From Kaistia granuli DSM 23481 (GTDB taxonomy: Bacteria > Pseudomonadota > Alphaproteobacteria > Rhizobiales > Kaistiaceae): a DNA stretch of 64,000 bases. Shown here piece after piece: positions 45,443-53,074 of the stretch (position 1 is the stretch's first letter; every line of letters starts with the position of its first letter). The position numbers and the translations under genes are program-made. The stretch spans positions 309,406-373,405 of the forward strand of contig NZ_AQYH01000004.1 of the NCBI RefSeq assembly GCF_000380505.1. The letters are read 5' to 3'. Below the pieces are notes generated by a model, which searched no databases, was not told where the DNA came from, and saw only the letters and a program-made list of their open reading frames with translations.

Positions 45443-45566
45443 CACTGCCACACCACGAGGTGAGGCAAGGTGTGGCATCTCCCCATATTTTGCCTCACCA
45501 CCACCCTTACCCCCGGAGGGGGTGAGTGGTGTGGCAGTGGGGCACGGCAGTCTCGCAGGTGTGGCG
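45443..45566. repeat. Iteron-like repeat cluster, candidate replication origin
   Basis: Six copies of the 9-mer GGTG(T/A)GGCA or its complement lie within about 120 bases: TGCCACACC 45446-45454, GGTGAGGCA 45459-45467, GGTGTGGCA 45469-45477, TGCCTCACC 45491-45499, GGTGTGGCA 45528-45536, and GGTGTGGCG 45558-45566. The outer pair is part of a perfect 14-bp inverted repeat (CACTGCCACACCAC 45443-45456 and GTGGTGTGGCAGTG 45526-45539). A small hairpin CCCCC-GGA-GGGGG lies at about 45510. The cluster begins 11 bases after the RepA-like gene. Confidence 0.6.
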
Positions 45567-45581
45567 CAGAGGATCAGTTTC

Positions 45582-45794
45582 ATGGCCGACGAACTCGCCG
45601 TCTATGACGGCCGCGATTTCATCGGGTCCGCGCGTGGCAGGGTCCTCACGACTTGGTGGCGGATGACCCTGGCGTGGACAGGCTGTGCCTTCCCGGACCA
45701 GGCGGCTATGCGCCAGATAGCATCTGGCTCTTTTCGCGCTGTAGCTTCAAAAAATGGCTGCGCAATCAGGCAACGTATGGCGCATTTCAAGTAG
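45582..45794 (+). CDS. Small phage-type protein, uncertain
   Basis: A 70-residue frame beginning MADELAVYDGRDFIGSARG and containing FPDQAAMRQIA. The spacing of the YDGR-x-x-x-G start and the later F-x-x-x-x-A-A-x-x-x-I pattern resemble small uncharacterised proteins of Hyphomicrobiales prophages. The middle (TTWWRMTLAWTGCA) is odd, so a frameshift or a non-gene is possible. No strong ribosome binding site beyond AGAGGA at 45568-45573. Confidence 0.4.
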   Translation: MADELAVYDGRDFIGSARGRVLTTWWRMTLAWTGCAFPDQAAMRQIASGSFRAVASKNGCAIRQRMAHFK

Positions 45795-45851
45795 ACTTGG
45801 CATTCTCGTCGCCTACGTTCCGGCTGACGCGCAAGGTGGGGAATAGCAGTA

Positions 45852-47273
45852 ATGGTTCTTTTATCGAGATGGGGTTTCAGGGCCCTTGCCGTTCTTGCTG
45901 CTATCTCCGCGGGCGTCTGTACCTCCATGCCTGCCGATGCGCAGGAGGTGTCAGTGACCGAAGCGAGAGCCATAGCCAGCGAGGCCTATGTCTACGGCTT
46001 CCCCCTCGTAGACAGCTATCGCATCCAATACTCCTATTTCGTGGACACCGCCGGCGCAGAGTTTAAGGCTCCGTGGAACACCCTGAGCAATACGGCGAGG
46101 GTCTACACGCCTGACGACAAGGCGATCCAAACGCCAAACTCCGATACGCCATATTCCTTCTTGGGTGCCGATTTGCGGGCCGAGCCGCTGGTCCTGACCG
46201 TGCCGGCCGTCGATAAGGCGCGCTACTATTCGCTCCAGTTCATCGATATGTACACGTTCAACTTTGCCTATGTGGGCAGCCGGGCGACCGGAAATGAGGC
46301 CGGCCGCTTTCTGCTTGCCGGACCGAACTGGAAAGGCGAGGCCCCGGAAGGCATCAAGGCGGTGATCCGCTCCGAGACCGAATTTGCCTTCGTGCTCTAT
46401 CGGACGCAGCTTTTCGATGCTGCGGACATCGATAAGGTCAAGGCGATCCAGGCTGGCTACAAGGTCGAGACTCTCTCGACATTTCTTGGACAGCCGGCCC
46501 CACCCGCGCCACCCTCCGTCAACTTCATCAAGCCCCTTACCCCAGAGGCAGAGAAGACGTCGCCGGAGTTCTTCAACGTGCTGGACTTCGCGCTGCAATT
46601 CGCACCGATCAATCCCGCCGAAACAGAGATAAGGGCTCGCTTCGCTAAGCTGGGCATCACTGGCAATGGGACATTCGACGCCAAGAAGCTGTCGCCGGAG
46701 TTGACCCAAGCGGTCGAGGCCGGCATGGCGGACGCCTGGGCGACCTTCAAGACTTACAAGGAGGCGGAGGTCGACACCGGGAAGCAATCCAGTGCGGATG
46801 GCTTTGGCACCCGACAGTTCCTGAACGGCAATTATATGGCCCGCATGTCCGGCGCTGTGCTGGGCATCTATGGAAATTCGAAGGATGAGGCGCTCTATCC
46901 CGCCTATTTCGTCGATGCCGCGATGAAGCCTCTGACCGGAACGAACAGCTATACGCTGCATTTCGGACCGGGACAGCTTCCCCCGGTCAACGCGTTCTGG
47001 TCGCTGACGCTCTACGAACTGCCGTCGAGCTTGCTCTATGCCAATGCGCTCGACCGCTATCTGATCAACTCATCGATGCTGGACAGCCTGAAGCGCGACC
47101 CGGATGGGGGCGTCACTCTTTATGTGCAGCACGAGACGCCCGGCCCGGAGAAGGAAGCCAACTGGCTACCTGCGCCTTCGGGACCGTTCTTCGCCATCAT
47201 GCGGCTCTACTGGCCCGAAGAGGCCGCTCTCGACGGCGCCTGGAAGGCCCCGGCCTTGACCTCAGACAAGTAG
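45852..47273 (+). CDS. DUF1254/DUF1214 secreted protein (cargo)
   Basis: A 473-residue protein with a signal peptide ending PADAQEV. The N-terminal DUF1254 domain (ASEAYVYGFPLVDSYRIQYS, PNSDTPYSFLGADLRAEPLV, YYSLQFIDMYTFNFAYVGSR) is followed by a C-terminal DUF1214 domain (LPPVNAFWSLTLYELPSSLL, SMLDSLKRDPDGG, WLPAPSGPFFAIMRLYWPEE). The family occurs widely in proteobacteria and its biochemical function is not established. It does not belong to any phage module; together with the next gene, 4 bases downstream, it looks like acquired cargo. Confidence 0.9.
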   Translation: MVLLSRWGFRALAVLAAISAGVCTSMPADAQEVSVTEARAIASEAYVYGFPLVDSYRIQYSYFVDTAGAEFKAPWNTLSNTARVYTPDDKAIQTPNSDTPYSFLGADLRAEPLVLTVPAVDKARYYSLQFIDMYTFNFAYVGSRATGNEAGRFLLAGPNWKGEAPEGIKAVIRSETEFAFVLYRTQLFDAADIDKVKAIQAGYKVETLSTFLGQPAPPAPPSVNFIKPLTPEAEKTSPEFFNVLDFALQFAPINPAETEIRARFAKLGITGNGTFDAKKLSPELTQAVEAGMADAWATFKTYKEAEVDTGKQSSADGFGTRQFLNGNYMARMSGAVLGIYGNSKDEALYPAYFVDAAMKPLTGTNSYTLHFGPGQLPPVNAFWSLTLYELPSSLLYANALDRYLINSSMLDSLKRDPDGGVTLYVQHETPGPEKEANWLPAPSGPFFAIMRLYWPEEAALDGAWKAPALTSDK

Positions 47274-47277
47274 GAAA

Positions 47278-48312
47278 ATGCTCATGCGTGCCAGGATTTT
47301 TGTATTCTCGCTCACGACATCGATGCTGCTCTGCGGTGCCGCCTACGCGCAGTCGAGCGACACCGTTCCCGTGACCGCCGATAACTTTTCGCGCGCCGAG
47401 AGCGACCTGTACTTTGCTGGCATCGTGAAAGATGGGGGCATTGGAACCTTCTTCCATCACCGCGAACCTGCCCCCATCGATAATCAGGCTGTCATTCGTC
47501 TGAACCGCGACACGCTCTATTCGGCGGCCGTATTTGATCTTGATGCCGGCCCAGTCACGGTCACCCTTCCAGATGCCGGCAAGCGGTTCATGTCGATGCA
47601 AATCATCGACGAAGACCAATATACGCCTGAAGTGGTCTATGACGCGGGCCCTCACATACTCTCCAAAGAGCAGATCGGTACCCGCTATGTGGTAGCTGCG
47701 GTCCGTACCCTGGTCGATCCGAATGACCCGAAGGATCTCGACGCTGTCCGCGCACTCCAGGATGCCATCAAGGTCGACCAACCGGGCGGCCCGGGCAAGT
47801 TCGATGTGCCGAAGTGGGATCCTGCCAGCCAGAAAATCGTGCGCGATGCGCTGGTAGCGCTCAGTTCGACGCTCCCCGACACCAAGGGAATGTTCGGTCC
47901 CAAGGGCGGGGTTGACCCCGTCCGACGCCTGATCGGCTCGGCCTCGGCCTGGGGCGGCAACCCTGAAAAGGACGCGCTCTACCTGAACGTTTTCCCCACC
48001 AAGAACGACGGCAAGACGATCTACCGGCTCGACGTCAAGGACGTGCCAGTCGACGGCTTCTGGTCGGTGAGCGTCTACGATGCGCAGGGCTACTATAAAC
48101 CCAATCCTCAAAACGCTTACACGCTCAACGACATCACCGCCCAGAAGGCGCCGGATGGCTCGGTCGCGATCCAGTTCGGTGGATGCGAGGACAAGGTCGA
48201 GAACTGTCTTCCGATCATGGAAGGCTGGAACTACATGGTCCGCCTCTATCGACCTCAGGCCGCCGTTCTCTCCGGCGGATGGAAGTTCCCTGAAGCAGTT
48301 CCCAGCCCGTAA
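47278..48312 (+). CDS. DUF1254/DUF1214 secreted protein, second (cargo)
   Basis: A 344-residue paralogue-like protein with a signal peptide ending AAYAQSS. It shows the same two domains in a shorter form: VIRLNRDTLYSAAVFDLDAG and FMSMQIIDEDQYTPEVVYDA in the first, VPVDGFWSVSVYDAQGYYKP and WNYMVRLYRPQAAVLSGGW in the second. The first ATG (47278) is only 4 bases after the previous stop, with AGTAGGAAA nearby, so the two genes are cotranscribed. The pair may form a complex or act on the same periplasmic substrate; this is inferred only from pairing. Confidence 0.88.
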   Translation: MLMRARIFVFSLTTSMLLCGAAYAQSSDTVPVTADNFSRAESDLYFAGIVKDGGIGTFFHHREPAPIDNQAVIRLNRDTLYSAAVFDLDAGPVTVTLPDAGKRFMSMQIIDEDQYTPEVVYDAGPHILSKEQIGTRYVVAAVRTLVDPNDPKDLDAVRALQDAIKVDQPGGPGKFDVPKWDPASQKIVRDALVALSSTLPDTKGMFGPKGGVDPVRRLIGSASAWGGNPEKDALYLNVFPTKNDGKTIYRLDVKDVPVDGFWSVSVYDAQGYYKPNPQNAYTLNDITAQKAPDGSVAIQFGGCEDKVENCLPIMEGWNYMVRLYRPQAAVLSGGWKFPEAVPSP

Positions 48313-48636
48313 GATGAAGCCGAGGCGGGTCCATATGACAGAGGGGCAGCTTAGTTACGTGGTTGTGACGACGTGAGATGTCGTATCCCGAGTCAGGCGA
48401 GGCCACTTCCAGCGCGGCGGCATCCGAACAGCCGCTGCCCCCTAAACGCCAGCCAGTGGACTCCGTACACGATTTGCGCCCGTCGACCGGCCGCCCTTAC
48501 GGGCATGCATGTGCGCGGCGCGCGTGAGTATCGCCGCCGTTGCCCCAGCTGGATAGGGCTGGGGCTTCCTCAATCCGGGTCACGACCCGATTCGAATGCC
48601 TTCGGCGGGGCCCATATTTTGAGAGCGCCAATCCGG
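48313..48636. other. Gap with hairpins downstream of the DUF1254 genes
   Basis: A 324-base gap between convergent genes. GCCCCAGC (48542-48549) pairs with GCTGGGGC (48558-48565), and CGGGTC-AC-GACCCG follows at about 48576-48589. Neither has a long T run, but they may terminate both converging units. No gene is seen. Confidence 0.45.
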
Positions 48637-48897
48637 TCAGGGCTCGACTTCAGTAGATGCAGCTTCCAAACCATCGACGATAGCTGCGGCGCGCAACGCA
48701 TCGTTCATCCGATCCTGCCAGCCGGGACCGTCTGCCTGGAAATGCTCAAGCACGTCGCGATCAATCCTGAGCGAAACTAGCTCTTTGGCATTCGGAAGCG
48801 CATTCGCCTTGATGTCCGGTGCCCGCTTCTTCTTGGAGAACATTGCCTCGGCGGCCGCGAAGGGGTCCTGGGGGCGACGGGGCCTGTCTGACGACAT
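48637..48897 (-). CDS. brnA: BrnA-like antitoxin without adjacent BrnT
   Basis: An 86-residue protein. The ATG at 48897 is chosen because GAGGAAG lies six bases upstream; the frame is open to 48999. The C-terminal half, KELVSLRIDRDVLEHFQADG and PGWQDRMNDALRAAA, is the BrnA pattern (ribbon-helix-helix DNA-binding antitoxin). The N-terminus is basic and disordered-looking (FSKKKRAPDIKANALP). BrnA usually follows brnT directly; no BrnT-like frame exists upstream here. It may be an orphan antitoxin, an anti-toxin acting on a host BrnT, or a stand-alone repressor. Confidence 0.75.
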   Translation of the reverse strand: MSSDRPRRPQDPFAAAEAMFSKKKRAPDIKANALPNAKELVSLRIDRDVLEHFQADGPGWQDRMNDALRAAAIVDGLEAASTEVEP

Positions 48898-49386
48898 GGT
48901 TTTCTTCCTCGGTTTCATTCCGCCATCTGCAAGACGCCAGAGCGATAGCGGCCATGGTATAGTCACCATGACCATGCCCGACTGCATATCAACCTCCAAA
49001 CTGGTTAGCGCGAATCGTTTTCACTGTCTTGGCTCGGAAACGGCGGAATTCTGCGGCGGAAGGGTATGATTCCACCGCCCCCAATTTTGGGGAGCCCCCC
49101 GAACGCAGCGCCGAAGCTCGCCGTAAGGCCATGAATTGACGAGCGGATTGGGAACCAACTGGTGTTCACACCGGCCCCGCGTTGTGACCTCACCAAAACC
49201 TTCGCGCATGTGACCAGGGAAAAATCTTCGCGTTCCAGTTTTAGGGCGTCGGAAAACTCGGTCGCGATGTCAGGTTTTGTCAGGTTCGCACCACCGACAC
49301 GACTGAAGCTTTCTGAAGTCGCAGGGGCAGGCCAGCTAGTGACCTTGGACCCTGTCCCGGATAGCCTCCAGTATCCGGGGGGCACC
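48898..49386. other. Divergent gap between brnA and the GIY-YIG gene
   Basis: A 489-base gap. It contains a small hairpin CCCCAA-TT-TTGGGG at about 49080. Frames cover parts of it on both strands, but none resembles a known protein or BrnT. It should contain two divergent promoters. Confidence 0.4.
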
Positions 49387-50043
49387 ATGACCAAGTCAGA
49401 GCGCATTCGCGAACTCGCAAGCCAAGGGGTTTCAACAGCGGAAATCGCTCGCCGCCTCGGTATCCGCTATCAGCACGCCTACAACGTCATAGCGGCTATC
49501 AAGCCCCGCGCCCCTGCCGTTGAGTCCGGTCCCGAGATAGTCGCTCACCTTCAAGATACGCTGGGCAAACAGAGCGCTCAGAAGCCGCCGCTTCGGGTAG
49601 ACGTCCTGGTCGCAGCCGGGTTCTCTTTCGCCGGGAGATGGGGCCTCTCCGGCTCCGGCGCACTCGCCCCCGACCAGCCAATCTCAAAAGGGATTGGCGT
49701 CTATGCCTATGCCAAAGGTGGCACGGTTCTCTATGTCGGCTTAGCCACAATGGGGCTGTCAAAGCGACTCTACTACTACGGTAAGCCAGGCTCCTCTCAG
49801 GTGACAAACGTCCGGCTGAATGGAGCAATCAGGCGAGAACTAGGGTCCGGCGCTGTCATCGACATCTACACCGCCGAGCCACCCGCGCTAGAATGGAACG
49901 GCCTACCCATCCATGGTGCGGCGGGCCTTGAGATGGGTCTGATCAAGAAATACACGCTCCCTTGGAATCTCCGCAGTAGTGGGGGTGGGGCTGTAGGCGC
50001 GGCGCCTCTCGATTTGCCCCAGCCGGCGGACGAGGTCCTTTAG
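49387..50043 (+). CDS. HTH-GIY-YIG nuclease domain protein
   Basis: A 218-residue two-domain protein. The N-terminus is a helix-turn-helix (RIRELASQGVSTAEIARRLG, residues 5-24, then IRYQHAYNVIAAIK). After a linker, residues about 98-200 look like a GIY-YIG nuclease: GIGVYAYAKGGTVLYVGLAT holds the GIY/YIG-like strand pair, RLYYYGKPG and AIRRELGSGAVIDIYTAEPP follow, and GLEMGLIKKYTLPWNLR has the conserved Glu. The ATG at 49387 follows GGGGGG. It lies upstream of a PD-(D/E)XK protein on the same strand, so both may form one nuclease locus. Possible roles are phage defence, homing or restriction; the sequence does not decide. Confidence 0.7.
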   Translation: MTKSERIRELASQGVSTAEIARRLGIRYQHAYNVIAAIKPRAPAVESGPEIVAHLQDTLGKQSAQKPPLRVDVLVAAGFSFAGRWGLSGSGALAPDQPISKGIGVYAYAKGGTVLYVGLATMGLSKRLYYYGKPGSSQVTNVRLNGAIRRELGSGAVIDIYTAEPPALEWNGLPIHGAAGLEMGLIKKYTLPWNLRSSGGGAVGAAPLDLPQPADEVL

Positions 50044-50315
50044 GACATGTGGGAAGCTCGCACTTCACGCAAGCGCCCGCGAATGCCGTTCGCTATCGCT
50101 GCAAATCGTCTGCAGGACTCGCTGTCTCGCTTTCCATGTGTGACGGCTATCTCGGCGACGCTCCGAGGCGAAATCGTCGCCAGGGGACTCTGTAGCCGCC
50201 GCAGCGGTTAGGGCTAGCTTTGTGGCCTAATCTTCGGGCGGGCACACTCCCAACAACCACGCTGCAATGCTATGGATATGGTCTCCGCCTCGCACCTATT
50301 TGGAGTTGTGGCTCA

Positions 50316-51521
50316 ATGGTCTTGAATGTCGCTCCCGGTGAAGGGAGCGCCGAAGCACAGCTTCCTCCCGTCGACGATCTGAACCTCTTCAGTTGTCTAT
50401 TCGAATTCCGAACGCGAGACAGTCATTCGCCTAGGGAGAATTTCCTAACTGAATCCTTAGTTTACGTGGTCAGGAGAAACCCTGACGCCATGCGCCGATG
50501 GCTTGGGCTCCTCGCTCACATCGATGTGGATGTCGGTACGGTTCAGATAAGCACGCGGCTCTCGCACATGGACGAGGAGGCCGGAACGACGATCTACCCT
50601 GATGTCCACGTCTCCGGCCTAGATCTGTCTGGCAGCAGCTTCAATCTGATCGTCGAGCACAAATGGGACTCGCCGTGCAGCAAATCTCAGCTCGAAAAGT
50701 ATGCCCGCATTGCCAAGCACCAGAGCGGGAGTATCTTGGTGTTCGTCTGCGCAAGCACGTCGGAAAGAGCAATCGCCGACCAGTTCGATGCAGGCAGATT
50801 CAGCCATCTTTCATACAGAACCGTTCTCTGGCGGGATGTCTTCAAAGCCCTTGCAGACATTCAGTCGGGCGACCGCACATTGGGGGAGTTCTTGGATTTT
50901 ATGCTGAAGGAAGGTCTCGGGCCAGATCGGGCCATCTCACTTCAAGAGATGCGGGATTTCATGACCTCAATAAGCTTTAAAGAGCGGATTGGGCGATACT
51001 GCCAGCGACTATTGAACGAGCAGAGCTGGGACATCATCCCAGAGGAGCTGCGCTCTCAGCCGGTGGTTCAGGACCGCTTTGGGCGGACCGCAATATTGTT
51101 CGCGGAACCTGAGTGGAAGTGCGCGCTTTCGATCGGTTTTCTCTACGATCCAAAAGACCATCGAGTGCAACTTTTGGACCCTGATAGCGTCGACCTGATG
51201 GTCCGCTTGGAGGCAAATCCCGCCATCAATCCGCAACCTAGCGAAGTACTGAACCAGCTCGAACTACGTGGTGCACAGCTCCGTGCGCTCGGCGCTACGG
51301 TCCAAATCAAGACGATTCCGCCGGCAGCGAAGGCTAACAGGCACACCTTGATACTAATTAGGAAATCGCTGCGTGATCTGATTGCCGGAGTGGAAACTGA
51401 TGATGGCCAGGTAGAGCTCATCTGGCGGCAAATCGATCAGTGGCTACGAGCCCTCTTTCTTGATCGGAGCCTGGGGTCTGCGCTTGCCGAGTTGAGACCC
51501 AGCAGGAGCAAGCCCGACTAG
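50316..51521 (+). CDS. PD-(D/E)XK nuclease-like protein
   Basis: A 401-residue protein. The ATG at 50316 is chosen with GGAG ten bases upstream; the frame is open from 50220. The N-terminal block ENFLTESLVYVVRRNPDAMR, followed by IYPDVHVSGLD and FNLIVEHKWDSPCSKSQLEK, gives an Asp (about 96), Glu (114) and Lys (116) spaced as in the PD-(D/E)XK nuclease core. The C-terminal 200 residues (LSIGFLYDPKDHRVQLLDPD) are unfamiliar and may recognise a partner or target. It lies 272 bases downstream of the GIY-YIG gene. Base composition is low for the region, suggesting acquisition. Candidate anti-phage function is inference. Confidence 0.65.
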   Translation: MVLNVAPGEGSAEAQLPPVDDLNLFSCLFEFRTRDSHSPRENFLTESLVYVVRRNPDAMRRWLGLLAHIDVDVGTVQISTRLSHMDEEAGTTIYPDVHVSGLDLSGSSFNLIVEHKWDSPCSKSQLEKYARIAKHQSGSILVFVCASTSERAIADQFDAGRFSHLSYRTVLWRDVFKALADIQSGDRTLGEFLDFMLKEGLGPDRAISLQEMRDFMTSISFKERIGRYCQRLLNEQSWDIIPEELRSQPVVQDRFGRTAILFAEPEWKCALSIGFLYDPKDHRVQLLDPDSVDLMVRLEANPAINPQPSEVLNQLELRGAQLRALGATVQIKTIPPAAKANRHTLILIRKSLRDLIAGVETDDGQVELIWRQIDQWLRALFLDRSLGSALAELRPSRSKPD

Positions 51522-51793
51522 GTGCTCAGGAGAAATTCCCGGGCCGCTCTGTAGAGCGCCCGCATCTCCCGCCGACCTTCGATAGCCTCGACTGTGTGGA
51601 GCCCGTGACGATAGAGCCCATGGCGCGGACCTCTCGGCGCGCCACCTCGTGCCCCGTGGCAGCGACAGACGCTCCGGCCGCGAACCGCCGGTGCCTCGCA
51701 CCGAAGGCCTGTCGACTTCGCCTTCGCGGTGCAACGGGGTGCACCACGGGCAGCGGCGAGACGGTCTATGGGGTTATCTCCGATTTCCTTCAT
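51518..51793 (-). CDS. HGGxxP-motif phage protein
   Basis: A 91-residue protein. APRCTAKAKSTGLRCEAPAV, followed by CRCHGARGGAPRGPRHGLYR, is the Cys-rich segment with the H-G-x-x-G-G-A-P-x-G motif common in small proteins of Hyphomicrobiales prophages, of unknown role. It overlaps the gene upstream by 4 bases (same strand) and the nuclease-like gene's end by 4 bases (opposite strand). Confidence 0.75.
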   Translation of the reverse strand: MKEIGDNPIDRLAAARGAPRCTAKAKSTGLRCEAPAVRGRSVCRCHGARGGAPRGPRHGLYRHGLHTVEAIEGRREMRALYRAAREFLLST

Positions 51794-52443
51794 CCCCTCC
51801 GGCCTCCCCCGTGCACGTCCCCAATGACGGCTTGGCCGCCTTCCTGCACGGTGACGTTCTGGTGCTGGACGCGGATGGTCTGCTCGCCGCTGGACCGATA
51901 GCGCTTCATGGCCTCGACCTGGGCCGTGAACGTCCGCTGCATCTTGGTCGCCATGTTGATGTAGCGCTCCTGGGCATCGATGGTGCTGGCCTTCATCGCC
52001 GTTGCGAGCAGCCGCACGGAGGCCTCGTGGACGCCAACCATTTGAACCGCAAGCGCGGCCTCGATTTCATCGGCTGGCTTCAGGCCCCCGACAAATGCCA
52101 GGGCAGCGTTCATCTCGTCGCGATCCGTCGCGTTGACTGCCGTGCGAACAAGCCCCACTTGCCGCCAAGCGAAGTCGAAAGAGCTACTGCCGAATGTCTC
52201 CTTAAGATGGACCGTGAAGCCTGTCGGATCGTCATGAGGGCAGCACATAAGCGGCGTGCCATCCGCCTGGATCTTCATGTCGACGCGAACAGGTTGGGTC
52301 CGGTCTATCTGGCGCGCGGCAGCTTGGCTGATGGCCTTCTGAATGCGTTGGCCAGGCGGTGGTCTGTCGGATACCGGGGCGGGGACATCCGCTTCGGGGT
52401 GCAGCGGCACCACCTTGGATTTCGTCGACTTGCCCATTTTCAC
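51790..52443 (-). CDS. Phage-associated protein, unknown function
   Basis: A 217-residue protein with a basic N-terminus (MKMGKSTKSKVVPLHPEADV), a possible recognition segment with two adjacent Cys (PLMCCPHDDP) and a long helical C-terminal half (ASVRLLATAMKASTIDAQER, MQRTFTAQVEAMKRYRSSGE). Such proteins typically precede the HGGxxP protein in prophages. They overlap by 4 bases, so the two are translationally coupled. No enzymatic motif is visible. Confidence 0.65.
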   Translation of the reverse strand: MKMGKSTKSKVVPLHPEADVPAPVSDRPPPGQRIQKAISQAAARQIDRTQPVRVDMKIQADGTPLMCCPHDDPTGFTVHLKETFGSSSFDFAWRQVGLVRTAVNATDRDEMNAALAFVGGLKPADEIEAALAVQMVGVHEASVRLLATAMKASTIDAQERYINMATKMQRTFTAQVEAMKRYRSSGEQTIRVQHQNVTVQEGGQAVIGDVHGGGRRG

Positions 52444-52444
52444 C

Positions 52445-53074
52445 TCAATGCAGGGTTGGCAGCAGGTCGCGGCCGAATACCTTCCGGCTGGTGGCGAGGG
52501 CGAGATTCCGCGCCGCCCTGGCGGCTAGCCCGAGATCCTTTCCATCATTCGCGGCGGAGTGGACGAACTGCGCCAGCCACGTGATGCCCTCGGGGCTGAT
52601 GGGCACGATGGTTAGCATCCGGTCGCGGGCCACACTGACGTCAGAGCGGGCGACGTAATAGCGCTCGCGGGCGGCCGGCAGGCCTAGTTCATTCTGCGCC
52701 CGGATGCCCCGCTCCGCGTCCTGCCGCAAAGCTTCGTGCGCGGCCGCGGCGAAGGCTTCGATGATGGGGGTGTCCGACACTGGGTCGCCATCGCTGCCCC
52801 GACGCATAGTCTCGACCGCCTCATCGATTTCTTCGTGGGTGTGCGCGTAGACGGCGACCGCCTTGCCGTCTTCCGTGGTGACGCCAATCAGGGCGCAGCA
52901 GGGCCGACGGGCGTCGTCCGGCAGGATGCCGCACAGGCGGTCAACTTCCTTCTCGGCCGCGTCCAGTTCATCGAGCGCTGCCGCGTACTCGTCATAGGCG
53001 ATGATGAACAGGTCGTCCGGCTCGTCAGCGATCAGGCTGGCATTCGACGGGATGGCCGAACGCGCGGTGCTCAT
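52445..53074 (-). CDS. Phage protein, unknown function
   Basis: A 209-residue acidic protein beginning MSTARSAIPSN; the ATG at 53074 overlaps the previous stop (ATGA), which decides the start over the frame limit at 53101. Helical segments dominate (YAAALDELDAAEKEVDRLCG, IIEAFAAAAHEALRQDAERG). No recognised domain. Position after the large putative ejection protein suggests a late structural or accessory role. Confidence 0.6.
   Translation of the reverse strand: MSTARSAIPSNASLIADEPDDLFIIAYDEYAAALDELDAAEKEVDRLCGILPDDARRPCCALIGVTTEDGKAVAVYAHTHEEIDEAVETMRRGSDGDPVSDTPIIEAFAAAAHEALRQDAERGIRAQNELGLPAARERYYVARSDVSVARDRMLTIVPISPEGITWLAQFVHSAANDGKDLGLAARAARNLALATSRKVFGRDLLPTLH

Noticed and set aside
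48898..49386. A BrnT toxin upstream of brnA
   Set aside because: None of the frames in this gap shows the BrnT pattern (an early F-E-W-D and K-H-G-V type motif).
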